Shown piece by piece: positions 10,928-20,784 of a DNA stretch of 64,000 nucleotides. The notes below the pieces were generated by a model that did not search any database, was not told the origin of the DNA, and was given only the letters and a program-made list of their open reading frames with translations. Every line of letters starts with the position of its first letter. The stretch's first letter is position 1. Position numbers and translations under genes: made by a program. Origin of the DNA: Symsagittifera roscoffensis (lineage: Eukaryota; Xenacoelomorpha; Acoela; Convolutidae); NCBI RefSeq assembly GCF_963678635.1, contig NC_087063.1:5308580-5372579 (forward strand), given 5' to 3'.

Positions 10928-12059
10928 AAGATAAAATTTCAACAAACAAGTTAAAACGAAGACAGAAACTTCAATAAAGCTAAAACTGCCAATTTATTTA
11001 CCGACCTGTCACTTAAATGATTATTACCTGTTTTTGTTGCTTATAATCAATGCTTTGTTGTCAATATTACCAATAAAACTTACCTGAGAACGTGCAAATC
11101 AACCGGAGTATATGATCGGCCGTGTCGCTGGTTTTTAATAAAACTGGCTTTCTCTAAAAATAAATCACCGAAGGAATAAAAATGCCTGTCAAAAGATGAA
11201 TCGTGAAATTGTTCAATTTTTGGGAAAGCCGTGAGAATACAATATGCTATGTTTGCAGAATATATTAAAAATGAATGTGATAAATGATAAAAACGAAAAT
11301 ATTGGAGTCTTGACAAAATGAAAAAGAAGAAAATGAAAATTAGCGAAATAAAAATGTTCGCTGATTAGTCGAAAATTGCGCCAATCGTTAACAGGCATTA
11401 GTTTTTTTTTAAAAAAAGTAGCTTTTTAAGGCTAAAAAGGGAAAGAATATCAATATTTAGTTATTCAATTCATAAAGGGAATATCCATTAAACACCGGGG
11501 GTAAATCAATACTAGTCAAGCTTAAATCAACGTAATTACCATATTCTAAATTTTCTGCATAAATAGCAAAATACCAAAGAGCAACTTCTCAGGCGTGCGA
11601 GACATCACAAGACATCAATTTTTAGAAACACGCAGTTTATCTTAAATCTTTTTTTTCTATTTGAAGGCTTTCAAGTCGACGTTTTCTCTAAAGATCAGAA
11701 CTTTAAAAAGTAAGAGTTTTCCTGATCACTCTCACGGGTACTATAAACTCGATTCAATTTTCACGCGGAATTCATTGAAGTGAAAATCAAAGCTAACATT
11801 TTAACCGTCAAATCTTCAAATTTATCGTCAAACGTCTAACAGTAGATTTATTCGGTTAAATAGTGTGCAATGTAAATGAAACTCTTTTTTTGGGGGGGGG
11901 GGAGTTAGTTCAATTTTTAAAATTTTGTTGAACTTTTTTTCTACCTTAACTAGTTTGCTTTTCCGAACTCCCATAAAAACTTATAAGGACACTATTTTAA
12001 TAGACTTTTTAGCTGTAGAGATTTGGAAAAAAGTGAAGGCCAAAGTGACATGTTTGAGC
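10928..12059. other. no gene seen
   Basis: AT-rich. Two overlapping minus-strand frames (11080-11398) lack a clear start or splice context and are low-complexity. A poly-G run lies at about 11891-11902. Confidence 0.55.
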
Positions 12060-12230
12060 TTTTTTTCGAACAAAAAATCCCCCTTAAATTTAGTGTGTAT
12101 CAGCTCAAAAAGCGTTTTTGAACCAATTTTAGGGTTCAAATTTAAGGGGGATTTTTTTCGAACAAAAAATCCCCCTTAAATTTAGTGTGTATTAGCTCCA
12201 AAGGCGTTTTTGAACCAATTTTAGGATTGG
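12060..12230. repeat. 92-bp tandem repeat with inverted CCCCCTTAAATTT boxes
   Basis: Units begin at 12060 and 12152 (TTTTTTTCGAACAAAAAATC, then CCCCCTTAAATTTAGTGTGT). The inverted box AAATTTAAGGGGGAT joins them, so the sequence can fold on itself. It is related by the same box to 12615-12628 inside the next hAT relic. Confidence 0.75.
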
Positions 12231-12515
12231 TACCAAACACAAATGTTTTTAAATCATACCAAAAAGAAGAGTACTCTTTGAAAAAATGGCATCAGAAATG
12301 AGCGAAGTAAAAAGAGAAAATAATTGATAAACGAGGTATCTGTTGTGAAGGAAAATGGGGTGGTTCATATAGGGGTTGTAAGTAGGAGGAGGGGTGGGGA
12401 TGAATAAAGATTAGCTAAAGATCTGCACTTTAAAAAATCAAATAAATCTCGCTTTATCTGTAACGTGTATCAAGCTAAAAGCAACAGTTAAGTTTTGAAT
12501 ATACTGTACTGAGTC

Positions 12516-12850
12516 TAAAAAATTTCCCCCCGTTTTAAACTAATTTGAGATATCCATTTTTAGCTGACGAACCCTAAAATTTTTCTAAAGGCGCGTTCAG
12601 CGCCAATATATTTTAAATTTAAGGGGGGAGCGCGCGCCGAAAAAACGCGATTTTTTGGTAAAAGTTTTCCACAAAAGCCTAAGAACACTTTTCTTCCTGC
12701 GGCGCAATAGGTTTTGGCCAAGGACTATTTAGTGCTTTGGGAGAGCTCGGGAAATCATATCGGTCAACCTAAGGAAAAAAATGTTGACAAAATTTCGAAA
12801 ATTTTTTGAAAATCAGCCTCCCCCTTGAGAAAATCCTAGATCCGCCCCTG
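12516..12850. mobile_element. hAT miniature element, left end lost
   Basis: The right terminus CTTGAGAAAATCCTAGATCC plus GCCCCTG is the hAT end seen in inverted form at 42768. The inner GAACCCTAAAATTTTTCTAA, the short GGCGCGTTCAGCGCC palindrome and the GCGCGCGCC patch match the 724 copy. No left terminus or target duplication is recognisable. Confidence 0.7.
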
Positions 12851-12854
12851 CCTT

Positions 12855-13045
12855 TAAAAAAATATTTTAATCCATTTTAATTGGTTGTAATTGATCAATA
12901 TTGATTTTTTTTCATTTGACAGAAAAAAAACCATTTTAATCCATTGTTAAACATTTATAATCACTTGTTTTTGAAATTTATAGAAACAAACTACAAAAAA
13001 CCAATGTAATTGATTATTATCCCTGAAACTGCAGCACAGGTATTA
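12855..13045. repeat. S1 GATTA-rich repeat
   Basis: Degenerate runs of AATCCATTTTAATTGG, AATTGATCAATATTGATT and GTAATTGATTATTATCC end in CTGAAACTGCAGCACAGG. The copies at 31805 and 41820 end similarly (ATGAAACT, then a GTAAC block), so this is a repeat family with a defined edge, not merely AT-rich sequence. Confidence 0.55.
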
Positions 13046-13700
13046 GATGGAAATTTGTTTGAAATTCAAAATTTACTAAACGTTTGGTGCGGTAACAGCA
13101 AACAAATGTCTTTTTCAAAGTAAATTCTTTTAGGAAGTGAACCAATTCTGAGAAAACCCCATTTTTTCATATCAGGTATAATTGATTATCCAGGATAATT
13201 TCAATATTTTTGTTTTGTATATTACAGCGTTTAGCAACTCCGACTTCTCTTTTAGGATCACACGTCTTACTGAAGATTTTAATGAACGAATGCTGGCGTA
13301 GATTTTTTGAACTAACGACTGTTTTGGGAGAAGGTCTACAGAAGTATTTAAAGTAGTGCGCAAACTCCCTGATTAATTGCTTCTCTACATTTTCTCACAA
13401 ATTGTTAAATGACCAAAAAAAACGCTAGTTTATTTTGATTTCTGAGCCTGAATGTTTTTTGTTACACCTAAAATGAAACTTTCAAGGGTGATTTAAGTGC
13501 TCTGAAAAAAACTGTACCTGCTATAGTTTCAATTATATGTATTCGTTTAAGATAACGCAAATAAATTCTCTGAGTGAACATTTGAGATGAAATCTCACGC
13601 CAAGTTTTGTTCTGTAAAACGTGGCTGAAAATTAGGCGTTGCATTTCGTAAATGCAAATATAGTAATTTTTCTGAATTTTGCAGACAGTAGCACTTTTGT
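13046..13700. other. region upstream of the main coding frame; no separate gene
   Basis: AT-rich with S1-like TATAATTGATTATCC at 13177. Two acceptor-like sites precede the coding frame: TTTTCTGAATTTTGCAG ending at 13684, followed by an in-frame stop at 13689, and TTTTGCCAG ending at 13729, inside the frame. Confidence 0.5.
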
Positions 13701-14513
13701 GTGGACTTGGCTTTTTGGTATTTTGCCAGAAATTATTTCAAAAGAGGCACATCGACGAGCTATAAACCAACGGGAGAAAAGGCGATGAAAAGGAGGAGAA
13801 TGAAAACCCCTAGTTTTAAAGGTTCAAAATTCGCGTATACTGAATTAGATTCCTCGCTAGAGTTAGAACATTGGGACAAAGTTATCGATGATTATTTGTG
13901 TACGGACTCGGACATTGTATATAAAACACCAACTTTTAATATTGATAGTGATTTAGATCAGTCAAGACACACATTAGCGGGTGAATCCAACATTCAGACG
14001 ACGAGTACTCTCCCAACGAGCACAGGCGATAGCCCAATTAGGATAGACGGCTCTCCGGAAAAGACATTGGAGACGCCCAAAACCCCGAAAAGCAACAAAC
14101 CACGGCCCAGAAGGAAGCCAGGCCCCCCTAATTTTTACGGAGACAGGCGCCTCATAGACCAGGTGACCATAGGAGCAGAAACCATCGAAATAGCGGATTC
14201 CGACGACGAACCCCTGATCACCTTCTCCGGCTCGAAAAGCCTACAGACGACCTTTCCCTCAGACTGTCCTTCGGACTACATGACACCACTCGAAGACATA
14301 CCTTTCCATCCAACACTGGTGGCGGAAACTACACAAGGCTCATCGTCAACCCCTACCTCCTTGACGCCAAAGATCGCGGTACTATCCTCTTCATTGGAAG
14401 AAGTCAGACCTGACATTCAGGATGATGACGGGAGCGATATATCTTCAGGCATAGACACAGATGTAAGGAAGGAGGCCGACAGTTTCCATGACATATTTAA
14501 CGCCACATACTAA
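13701..14513 (+). CDS. acidic Ser/Thr/Pro-rich protein, unknown function; last exon or retroelement ORF
   Basis: The frame is open from the stop at 13689 to TAA at 14511-14513. The first ATG is at 13785, giving 242 residues; alternatively an exon starts at 13730 after TTTTGCCAG. The third codon positions and C content differ sharply from the AT-rich surroundings, the strongest coding signal in the window. The N-terminus is basic (KAMKRRRMK, possible nuclear signal). The middle has TP/SP-rich linkers (SPEKTLETPKTP) and a basic box PRPRRKPGPPNFYGDRR, followed by IEIADSDDE and further acidic stretches, ending SFHDIFNATY. No enzymatic motif or membrane segment is visible. The basic-proline box followed by a disordered tail resembles C-terminal tails of some Ty3/gypsy polyproteins, which is inference; a host nuclear protein fits as well. 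Confidence 0.7.
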   Translation: MDLAFWYFARNYFKRGTSTSYKPTGEKAMKRRRMKTPSFKGSKFAYTELDSSLELEHWDKVIDDYLCTDSDIVYKTPTFNIDSDLDQSRHTLAGESNIQTTSTLPTSTGDSPIRIDGSPEKTLETPKTPKSNKPRPRRKPGPPNFYGDRRLIDQVTIGAETIEIADSDDEPLITFSGSKSLQTTFPSDCPSDYMTPLEDIPFHPTLVAETTQGSSSTPTSLTPKIAVLSSSLEEVRPDIQDDDGSDISSGIDTDVRKEADSFHDIFNATY

Positions 14514-14846
14514 AACTCCGAAAACTGAAAAACTCGTTTAGCATAATTCTTAGTACTGAAATTTTTTTTCTCCATTGGTTACTTATGTTACGTATCTGTA
14601 CTAATTCTCAGATTGAGCGATTTTATACATTTTAATTAATTAGTTATGTAGGTTAGCTTTCCTAATTTGTTGATATGTCACATAACCCCAATTGTAAATA
14701 TCATTTTGTCAGCTGTACATTCACTGTAGATATCTGTTTAATCTTGTAGGTAGCCTGTATATATTACCATATAATCATCGCCATTGTAATTTGTTATCTC
14801 TGTGGATTTCTATTGGTGCTAAACGCTGTTAATTTTTGTTTCAACT
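14514..14846 (+). other. 3' non-coding region of the 13701-14513 frame
   Basis: No stop-free frame of note; T-rich, no repeat match in the window. It may be the gene's 3' UTR, or retroelement sequence between ORF and polypurine tract. Confidence 0.45.
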
Positions 14847-15200
14847 TTGGCCCTGGTGGAGTGAGGGGAGAATGGAGTATATGTGTGATATTGGCTATAT
14901 TGGGGAGTGGGCAGATATACATTTTTGAGCAGTGGGGAATGTTGTGATTTAGTATTTTTGTATCTCTTAACCTTGACCTCTATAGATTATTCAAGTACCA
15001 GTATTGTCTACTCTACGAAGTCCAGTGGACTTCGCGTCACTAGTTGCTCTTTTAAGACATTGGTCAGTTTATTTTACACCTTGTTTTGTCCTTTTTAAAC
15101 TTAGTTAGTTAGCATAGTTACCAGTGGTATTTATACGCTTTTATTAAACTGATTTCTTTAAAAATCCGCAGTTCTAAATTTTTGTATTCAAAATAGCAGG
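14847..15200 (+). mobile_element. possible polypurine tract and 3' LTR (or ordinary 3' UTR)
   Basis: GGTGGAGTGAGGGGAGAATG at about 14856 is a purine run of the sort that primes plus strands in LTR elements. It is followed by TGTGTGATATTGGC, a plausible LTR start with TG. Further on are a TATA-like TATTTATACG (15130) and ATTAAA (15143) before T-rich sequence. No 5' LTR or second copy lies in the window, so the LTR reading cannot be confirmed; ATTAAA would equally serve as poly(A) signal of a host gene ending near 15165. Confidence 0.3.
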
Positions 15201-15566
15201 TATTGCCGGGCGTGGTTGCTCAAACAATTTTCAAATCCCAAGTAGAAAAAAATTATAAAATCTATATATATTTTTTGAAATTTTCTGAAAAAACAATGAG
15301 TGCCCCCAGTAGAGTTTGGTTACAATTGTTTTTTCACCTTTTTGCTTGAATCATGACGTCTACTTTGAAAACTTCATGAAAGCAGTTGTTCGAAACAATC
15401 TGTGTTTTGGTTAAAAAAAAATTTGACTTAGAAATTGATCTAAGCTATTTTTGTTTCAAAAATACCGACATAATCTGTCGGTTCATAGTCTTTTTACAAT
15501 TTGTTACTTGTTTTTTGAGAGCGTTTTTTGCGGATGAGCTCTGATTAAAACGCGCAATGTATACTT

Positions 15567-15852
15567 TTTTAGTTGTTGTACCAGAAGGTGAACCTGATGA
15601 ATCATACTATATGGCATGTATACTATTTGGTATGTGACTATCTGATCCGTTTTCTAAGAGCCTTTGACAAAGCTAATAGTGCAGTTTGATAGTCTAAACA
15701 TTTTTTGAATTTTCATTGAAAATTCACAGAAAGTATAGGCCATCCAATTTTCAAAGGCTTTTAGAAAACAGATAAGATAGTCACGTATCAACTAGTATAC
15801 ATGCCATATAGTGTGCTTAATTGGGTTAATTTTTTGGTACATCAACTAAAGA
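15567..15852. mobile_element. foldback (palindromic) miniature element
   Basis: The left arm 15567-15669 (TTAGTTGTTGTACC ... ACTATATGGCATGTATACTA ... GTGACTATCTGATCC) pairs with the right arm 15748-15852 read in reverse. A smaller perfect hairpin TGAATTTTC-ATT-GAAAATTCA sits at the centre (15706-15726). There is no coding capacity. The terminal duplication could not be set with confidence. Confidence 0.75.
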
Positions 15853-17030
15853 ATAAAACCTATTAGGTAAGAGAAATGGCATCAACATGAGTGCGCTCAG
15901 ATATACAAAAGATAGAAACTAGATTTCTTAAAGCAAAACTATGAAAATGAAAAAAAATCTTTACCTTAATCGTTTTTGTTGCTAATATCAAGATTCTGAA
16001 TTTGTTATTGCTATAAATTTAAACGTTGAAAGATTTTTTGAAATCTGATGTCTTCAATATGCCATTTTTTGAGTGCGTTTTTTGTATGAATCAAAATTAA
16101 AACCGAATGACTTATAGATCACGTATCGGCAAAAAAGCAATAGTGCTCTTATATTTTTAATTTACCCTGTGAGGAAAATACAAAGCTTACAGTAGAAGTT
16201 TTTCAAGCTGTGAGGTTCAAAAACCATACCCTTTTGTTCAAAAAATTTGCAACGTGTTTTTCGAAAAAATAAGCCGAAATTTCGGCACGCATTCACGACT
16301 CAATATTACATATATTACAAAAAATGCGTGCACTGCTTAAAAATTTTTGAAAAAAGTCTTCTAACTTTTTTGTGAAACATCTCAGAAAATAGTTTGGCAG
16401 ACTATAAAAAAGTCATTTAAAAAGTTCGAACTTGTTTCGAAAAATGGACTCCTTCGAGAACAACCTTGAACCACGCCAGATCAAAAGAAAATTCGTTTAA
16501 AAAAAGAAAGAAAAAAACACTGTTGCAGTGTCTATAACCGATTGCACTTCAAAAAAACCAGCTTGCCAGCACCAACAGGAAGTAAGTTCTTGAGAATGTT
16601 TTTCAAATTGAAATAACTTAATTAATTCAGATCAACTTTATTAAGTACATTTCCTGTGATTTTCATGCTTCGCCATGAAATTCTGGTGTCCTTTAATTCA
16701 ATAAAAAGAACAGAGCATCACAATACTCTTTGATGTGAATGCATTTATTTTATGAATTACAGTCTGGTGCATGACAGCTAAATTTTTATTCCAGACATCT
16801 ATCATTTGAAAACAGATATAGCGTCAAACGTCAAAAAATTCTCACTACTAAAACATCAAATTGTCGGCTTAGAAAAAATAGTCTAGAGTAATTTTTTAGC
16901 ATAAAACAGCTAAAAATGGGAAAATTGGATCAATTTTTTTTGCCATGTTTTCCTTTTCTGCCTTTTGCTTCTGCCTTGCTTAAGTTTTTTTTAATTTTTG
17001 CCTATTTTCCTTTTGACACATTCCAATATA
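15853..17030. other. no gene seen
   Basis: AT-rich sequence without recognised repeats. Frames are short and broken. Confidence 0.5.
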
Positions 17031-17261
17031 ATGTCACATTTCACTAATGACTTAAATTCAAACACGTCAATTTTTTGGCTAACGATCGAAACAAGTTGTA
17101 AAAAATCTCTGGAACAATGTTGGAGAGAAAATAGAAAAATTGAAACGTATTTTTTTGCCATCACTGCGTTTTCTGAGTTCTCCCGTCAGGTTAACCTCGA
17201 GGTGGAGAAAACATATAAATTAGTTTTAAAGCTGCTCCAACAATTGGAGAGTGAACAATAG
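17031..17261 (+). CDS. hypothetical 76-residue protein
   Basis: ATG at 17031 to TAG at 17259. The product starts MSHFTNDLNSN and ends in a helix-prone segment (VEKTYKLVLKLLQQLESEQ). It is less Phe/Asn/Lys-biased than the window's random frames and uses CTC/CAG/GAG codons near its end. TTCTCCCGTCAG ending at 17190 could also be an acceptor making 17191-17261 a terminal exon. No family is recognised, and a chance frame is possible. Confidence 0.25.
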   Translation: MSHFTNDLNSNTSIFWLTIETSCKKSLEQCWRENRKIETYFFAITAFSEFSRQVNLEVEKTYKLVLKLLQQLESEQ

Positions 17262-18944
17262 TTAAAAATTAAAAATATATTTTCAATAGTTTTAGAAAAA
17301 AAATCATAAAAAACTGAAATTCGAAAGGTGAAAATTAATTAGAAAATCTGTGTGGAAACCAGTTGAAGTTCCGTCTTAAAAGCAAAGTTTGTGCGGCCAC
17401 TGATTGATTTTTCTGAATATGTTTGTGGAAATTATGCATGAAAAGACGTTAATGTGAAAAACTATCAATGCCTTAAAATTTTCTAATGATGTTAAGCTTA
17501 TGATGAGTAGATGAAATAAACTACGCCACACTTTCTTCCCAATTCGGGAAAAAACTCTTGTTTTATTTTTTCAAACAATTATTTTTATTTATGAACTCTA
17601 TTGTTTAGACTGTTAGCCAGATAGCTATCCTGTTCTGTGTAAAACTAAACATGCATCTGTGAAAAAAAAATTCTTTTATCTACAATTACTAAATTGAGTT
17701 AGTACAACTATTTTACCTGTTACTCTATTCTGAAAGGCGGATACTCAACATAAATCTACAAAATGCCATACCTTGTAGCCGAAATTACATCAGAGTTACG
17801 TAACAATTGCATAACAACAAGGGCAGTCTGTTATTATATGCTGCATAATAAAACGAATTTTCGGCTTGTTGGAATGATAATCGTATTTTCGGTTTCTGGG
17901 CCCATCGGCTTGTTGGCCTACCACCATATATTGTGAAAATACTGCTCTAAGATGTCTTGATGAATACTTAACTCCCCGAAAGCAAATCTATAAAATCTTA
18001 AATCAATTTAAGTAGATTTCGTGTAAGCTCACTTAAAAGAATCGTCTCTTTGCTACCTTTTTACACTTTTTTGTCTTTTTCTTGCAGTTTCTTCAAAAGC
18101 AAGAACATTTTAAAAGGAAGCTCGCAATGCTTTTTGCTTCGATTTAAAAACGTTAAAAAAATGATTGCCTTATACGCCTTGAAAGCCTCTCAATCAAAAA
18201 AGCAATTTTCAAAAAAAAATTCAGTTTTGTTTTGAAAATCTTTCTCATGAGAACCTCCAGAAACAAAATGACATAAATGGAGCAGTTTTCGGATTAGTTT
18301 AATATAAATTATTTGAAATGATTTTTTAGCAACATTTTTACCACAATTTTTACGGGCTAACAAAAATGTCAATTTTCAAACGCCTTCAAATTTGCACAAA
18401 TGAAGCCAGCTGAAATATTCTATTTAAAAGTTTCAATTCTGCAAATTAGTGTCTCATAGATATTTTAAAATTTCAGTCAAAATTAGCCTGTTAAAAAATC
18501 CTGATTTGCTTAAAAACAACAACGACGTGTACATTTACTTTTTCTGTTATTGATTGTTTTTGCAGCTGAAAAAGTTACATTGCAGTTCGAATAAAACAAA
18601 TGTACCAAATTTGTTTTTCTGAGGCTGAAAGGCATCTTTTTATTGTTCCGCTATCTTCAAAAAACTATCGTCAAGGTTTTTTTTTATTTTTTCAGCCTTC
18701 TGGCAAAAAAAGATAAAATAGAAACGCGTCATTTAATTTCCGCCTTTGTGATAATTGGAGCAGTGTTTTTGTAGATTTTTGTATCCTCTCAAACCAAACC
18801 AGACTGAGAAGTCATTCCACTTCTACATTTCGTCTGGGAGTAAAACTGCTGGTGAATCTTTTTACCTCCCTAAATAGACCAAGTTATGGTATTTTGCCAA
18901 GGTTTCGTCTCGGATAGAAGTTTCTTAGCGCAGCATGTCAATTT
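17262..18944. other. no gene seen
   Basis: AT-rich; the opposing frames around 18050-18372 are low-complexity (Phe, Lys, Ser) and overlap each other. Confidence 0.5.
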
Positions 18945-19430
18945 TTGATTTTGAATGGCCAGAAAATACTACAATTCGGACAATAACGCGCGAAATATTG
19001 GTGATATTAAATGCTAACAAGCGGCTATTCAATCAGCTCATAAACCAATCCAAATTAAATTGAGGCAAAGTATTTGATGATGTTAAAAGGTTACTAGACG
19101 CTTATAACAACACTTTGATTTGGGGTAGTGTGAAAAAACTCAAAAAAAAATTTTGTCCCAAGTTAGCTAAGTTAGCAAAATTCAAACCTTGATACGTTTA
19201 TTTTAAAAAATCAGTAAAAACAGGAAATCTTTCTATTTTGAGCTTTTTACTTGAACAATTTCTAGTAAAATCAGGAAATTTTTTTATTTTGAGCTTTTTA
19301 TTTTATTAATTTTAAGATGATATATAGATTTTGGTTTGAAAAAGGCTAGTTCAAAAGTAGAAATAGGTCTGGAGAAAAAATCCCGTGCACAAATATTCCG
19401 TCTCTTTTTTCAAAAGTCTGAACATAAAGT
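18945..19430. repeat. two old H1 fragments facing each other
   Basis: 18945-19080 keeps the centre on the plus strand (GGACAATAACGCGCGAAATA, AAGCGGCTATTCAATC). 19320-19425 keeps the 5' end on the minus strand (GCTAGTTCAAAAGTAGAAAT, CACAAATATTCCGTC, AAAGTCTGAACA). The region between is AT-rich with a repeated CAGGAAATCTTTCTATTTTG box (about 19220 and 19273). Confidence 0.5.
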
Positions 19431-20490
19431 ACATTGACGTCAATGACTTTCAGGCTTTCTCACAAACAGTTTCACTGTAAATATCTTTCCTGCGCAAAGG
19501 ACGGATTGTGAGAAAATTTTGTCAAGCAATCAGAGCTCAACATGCAAAGGGTTCAAATGCAAAGTGTTGGTTGGAAGAGATTTTTTTTGCAATTTTGATC
19601 TTTTGCGCGTGAATATAACCCCAATATCGGCCCGCTTTTGTGTAGTTGATGATTGTTTGTTCACCTAGCATGGTTTGATTGTAATGTATTGAAGTTCAAT
19701 TTCAGTTTTTTTTAAACCAGTTTTTATTGCCTCGTTTCAATTTTGCATCAATCAATGCAACTCTAATCAAATTTAATTTAAGGCTCTGGAAGAAGATTTT
19801 ATTTTGGTCAATCTGTTAGAGAGGATAATAATTTGATTCTATTTTTTGTTTTATAGATTTAATTGAACAAAAATTATCATTTTGGAGCATGATCTGATAA
19901 AGTTTTCGAGCGTATTTTTTTCCCAAGTTTTCCACCTTCGAAAAAATGGCAACCTTCATAGCGTTTCAAAAGTTTTTTTTCGTAAACTAGCCGTATTTGT
20001 GTCAAATTTTCCAGCTTTGCATCAACTTGAGCGCATTTTTATGTTTTATTCAAGGGGTAAATAAAAATTCTATTACAATTTTAAGCAAAAATAGTCTTCA
20101 TCATTTTTTGAAGAAAAATGCGTTTCGATTTTCAAGTTACCTTCTTTTTTCCGGGTAAATTAAATCAGCACTTTATATATACTCGAAAAATTTTTAAGGT
20201 ATCAATGTATATCAAAAAAGAAATTAGATTTTGAAAAAATTATGGTTAAAGAGTAAAAAACTTTCTGTAGACTAATACTATTCAGATCACAAAAAAAAAA
20301 CAGGACAGACTTGCTTCAGACTAAGGCTAGATTTTATCAAATGTACTATAAAGCGTTAAAATTGGTGTTTTTCTCTGCATTTAACGATCGAGGTGCTTCT
20401 TGCGCAAAAATTATGCAAACATGTCACAATTATGTCACCCTTAACCTACAAAACATTTATCCTTACGCAAGTAAAAAAGTAGAAACAATT
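19431..20490. other. no gene seen
   Basis: Open frames at 19882-20064 and 20311-20508 are short; the second runs into the tandem repeat that follows. Neither has splice or family evidence. Confidence 0.5.
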
Positions 20491-20784
20491 GCGGCATCAT
20501 CTCACTAATTGTAACTAAAAAACACAATCAAATTGAAGTGCATCAGCCGCATTATCCAATAAAAGCGGACGTTTGGAATCAAATCAATTAATGATTTCAA
20601 AGAGCTGTAAAATTTAGCAAATTAAAATTTCTCTTTTGCGGCATCGACTCACTAATTTCAACTAAAAAAAACACAATCAATTTGAAGTGCATTAGCCGCA
20701 TTATCCTATAAAAGCGGACGCTTGGAATCAAATCAATTAATGATTTCAAAAAGCTGTAAATTTTAGCGAATGAACGTTTTTCTT
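20491..20784. repeat. 147-bp tandem duplication
   Basis: Units start GCGGCATCATCTCACTAATT (20491) and GCGGCATCGACTCACTAATT (20638). Shared internal blocks include GCCGCATTATCC, AAAAGCGGACG and GGAATCAAATCAATTAATGA. Divergence is a few percent by eye, older than the 4344 duplication. Confidence 0.85.

Noticed and set aside
11080-11398. Two overlapping minus-strand frames
   Set aside because: Low-complexity, Phe/Ser/His-rich, overlapping in different frames, no splice sites or partners.
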